Below, piece after piece: positions 5,628-5,679 of a DNA stretch of 5,679 bases (position 1 is the first letter of the stretch; every line of letters begins with the position of its first letter). The position numbers and the translations under genes are program-made. This DNA is from Actinomycetes bacterium. Its GTDB lineage: Bacteria > Actinomycetota > Actinomycetes > Propionibacteriales > Propionibacteriaceae. Under the pieces are notes generated by a model. It saw only the letters and a list, made by a program, of their open reading frames with translations, had not been told where the DNA came from and did not search any database. Where the stretch lies: the NCBI GenBank assembly GCA_023437345.1, contig JAEZGC010000070.1, positions 1 through 5,679 on the forward strand, given 5' to 3'.

Positions 5628-5679
5628 GGCGTGGCTGCCCGGGGTGGCGAGGGTCTCGTCACGTCCGGACGCCGGCAAC

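Noticed and set aside
4306..5628. 440-codon plus-strand frame opposite the ligase-like gene
   Set aside because: The antisense strand of GC-rich coding DNA commonly stays open. The minus-strand protein has clear GCS2 motifs, while this one is Gly/Arg/Val-rich with no recognisable domain.
5628..5679. Possible end of another minus-strand gene at the right edge (a frame reading LPASGRDETLATPGSHA then TAG)
   Set aside because: Only 17 codons are visible, another frame also ends nearby (TGA at 5659-5661), and nothing identifies a product. The palindrome CGTCCGGACG at 5662-5671 is too short to interpret.

Overview
The window is about 5.7 kb of very GC-rich DNA with strongly G/C-ending codons, GTG as well as ATG starts, likely leaderless promoters and U-less hairpin terminators. 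Two coiled-coil genes related to DivIVA/Scy/FilP-type proteins also point to a high-GC Gram-positive (Actinomycetota). I cannot name a genus from sequence alone. It reads as chromosomal rather than phage or plasmid: there is no integrase, transposase, tRNA, rRNA or CRISPR array.

Layout. (1) Positions 2-1616, plus strand: the 3' part of one long coiled-coil gene, overlapping by 8 bases the start of a second coiled-coil gene with a DivIVA-type N-terminus. The two share a conserved C-terminal block and look like tandem paralogues of a polarity or cytoskeletal scaffold. A strong hairpin terminator closes this unit. (2) Positions 1719-2732, plus strand: a single aldo/keto reductase gene of the potassium-channel-beta/YghZ-like type with an intact catalytic tetrad. 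(3) Positions 2733-2924: a short, unusually structured intergenic region. It holds a 75-base displaced copy of the 3' end of the downstream amidotransferase gene (73 of 75 identical), followed 9 bases later by a cluster of three GGGGAACCGTCCCC-type repeats, two of which form a perfect 17-bp inverted repeat. (4) Positions 2925-3659, plus strand: a PIG-L/LmbE-family deacetylase, probably read from a leaderless promoter. (5) Positions 3682-5595, minus strand: a YbdK-type glutamate-cysteine ligase-like gene followed by a stand-alone class I glutamine amidotransferase, convergent with the deacetylase.

The most interesting feature is the architecture of 2746-3753. The deacetylase gene and the repeat cluster lie between two direct copies of the amidotransferase 3' end, one intact in the gene and one orphaned next to the reductase. 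The simplest reading is that an approximately 0.93 kb module (repeat cluster plus deacetylase gene) entered at the 3' end of the amidotransferase gene, separating it from the formerly adjacent convergent reductase gene and leaving the old gene end behind. This resembles the attL/attR arrangement of elements that integrate in gene 3' ends, but without a recombinase. Recombination between the two copies would remove the module cleanly.

Functionally, the coiled-coil pair probably acts in cell shape or polar growth. The rest is small-molecule metabolism: a redox enzyme, an amide or N-acetyl hydrolase, a gamma-glutamyl ligase-like enzyme and a glutamine-hydrolysing domain. A common pathway for these four is possible but not shown by the sequence.
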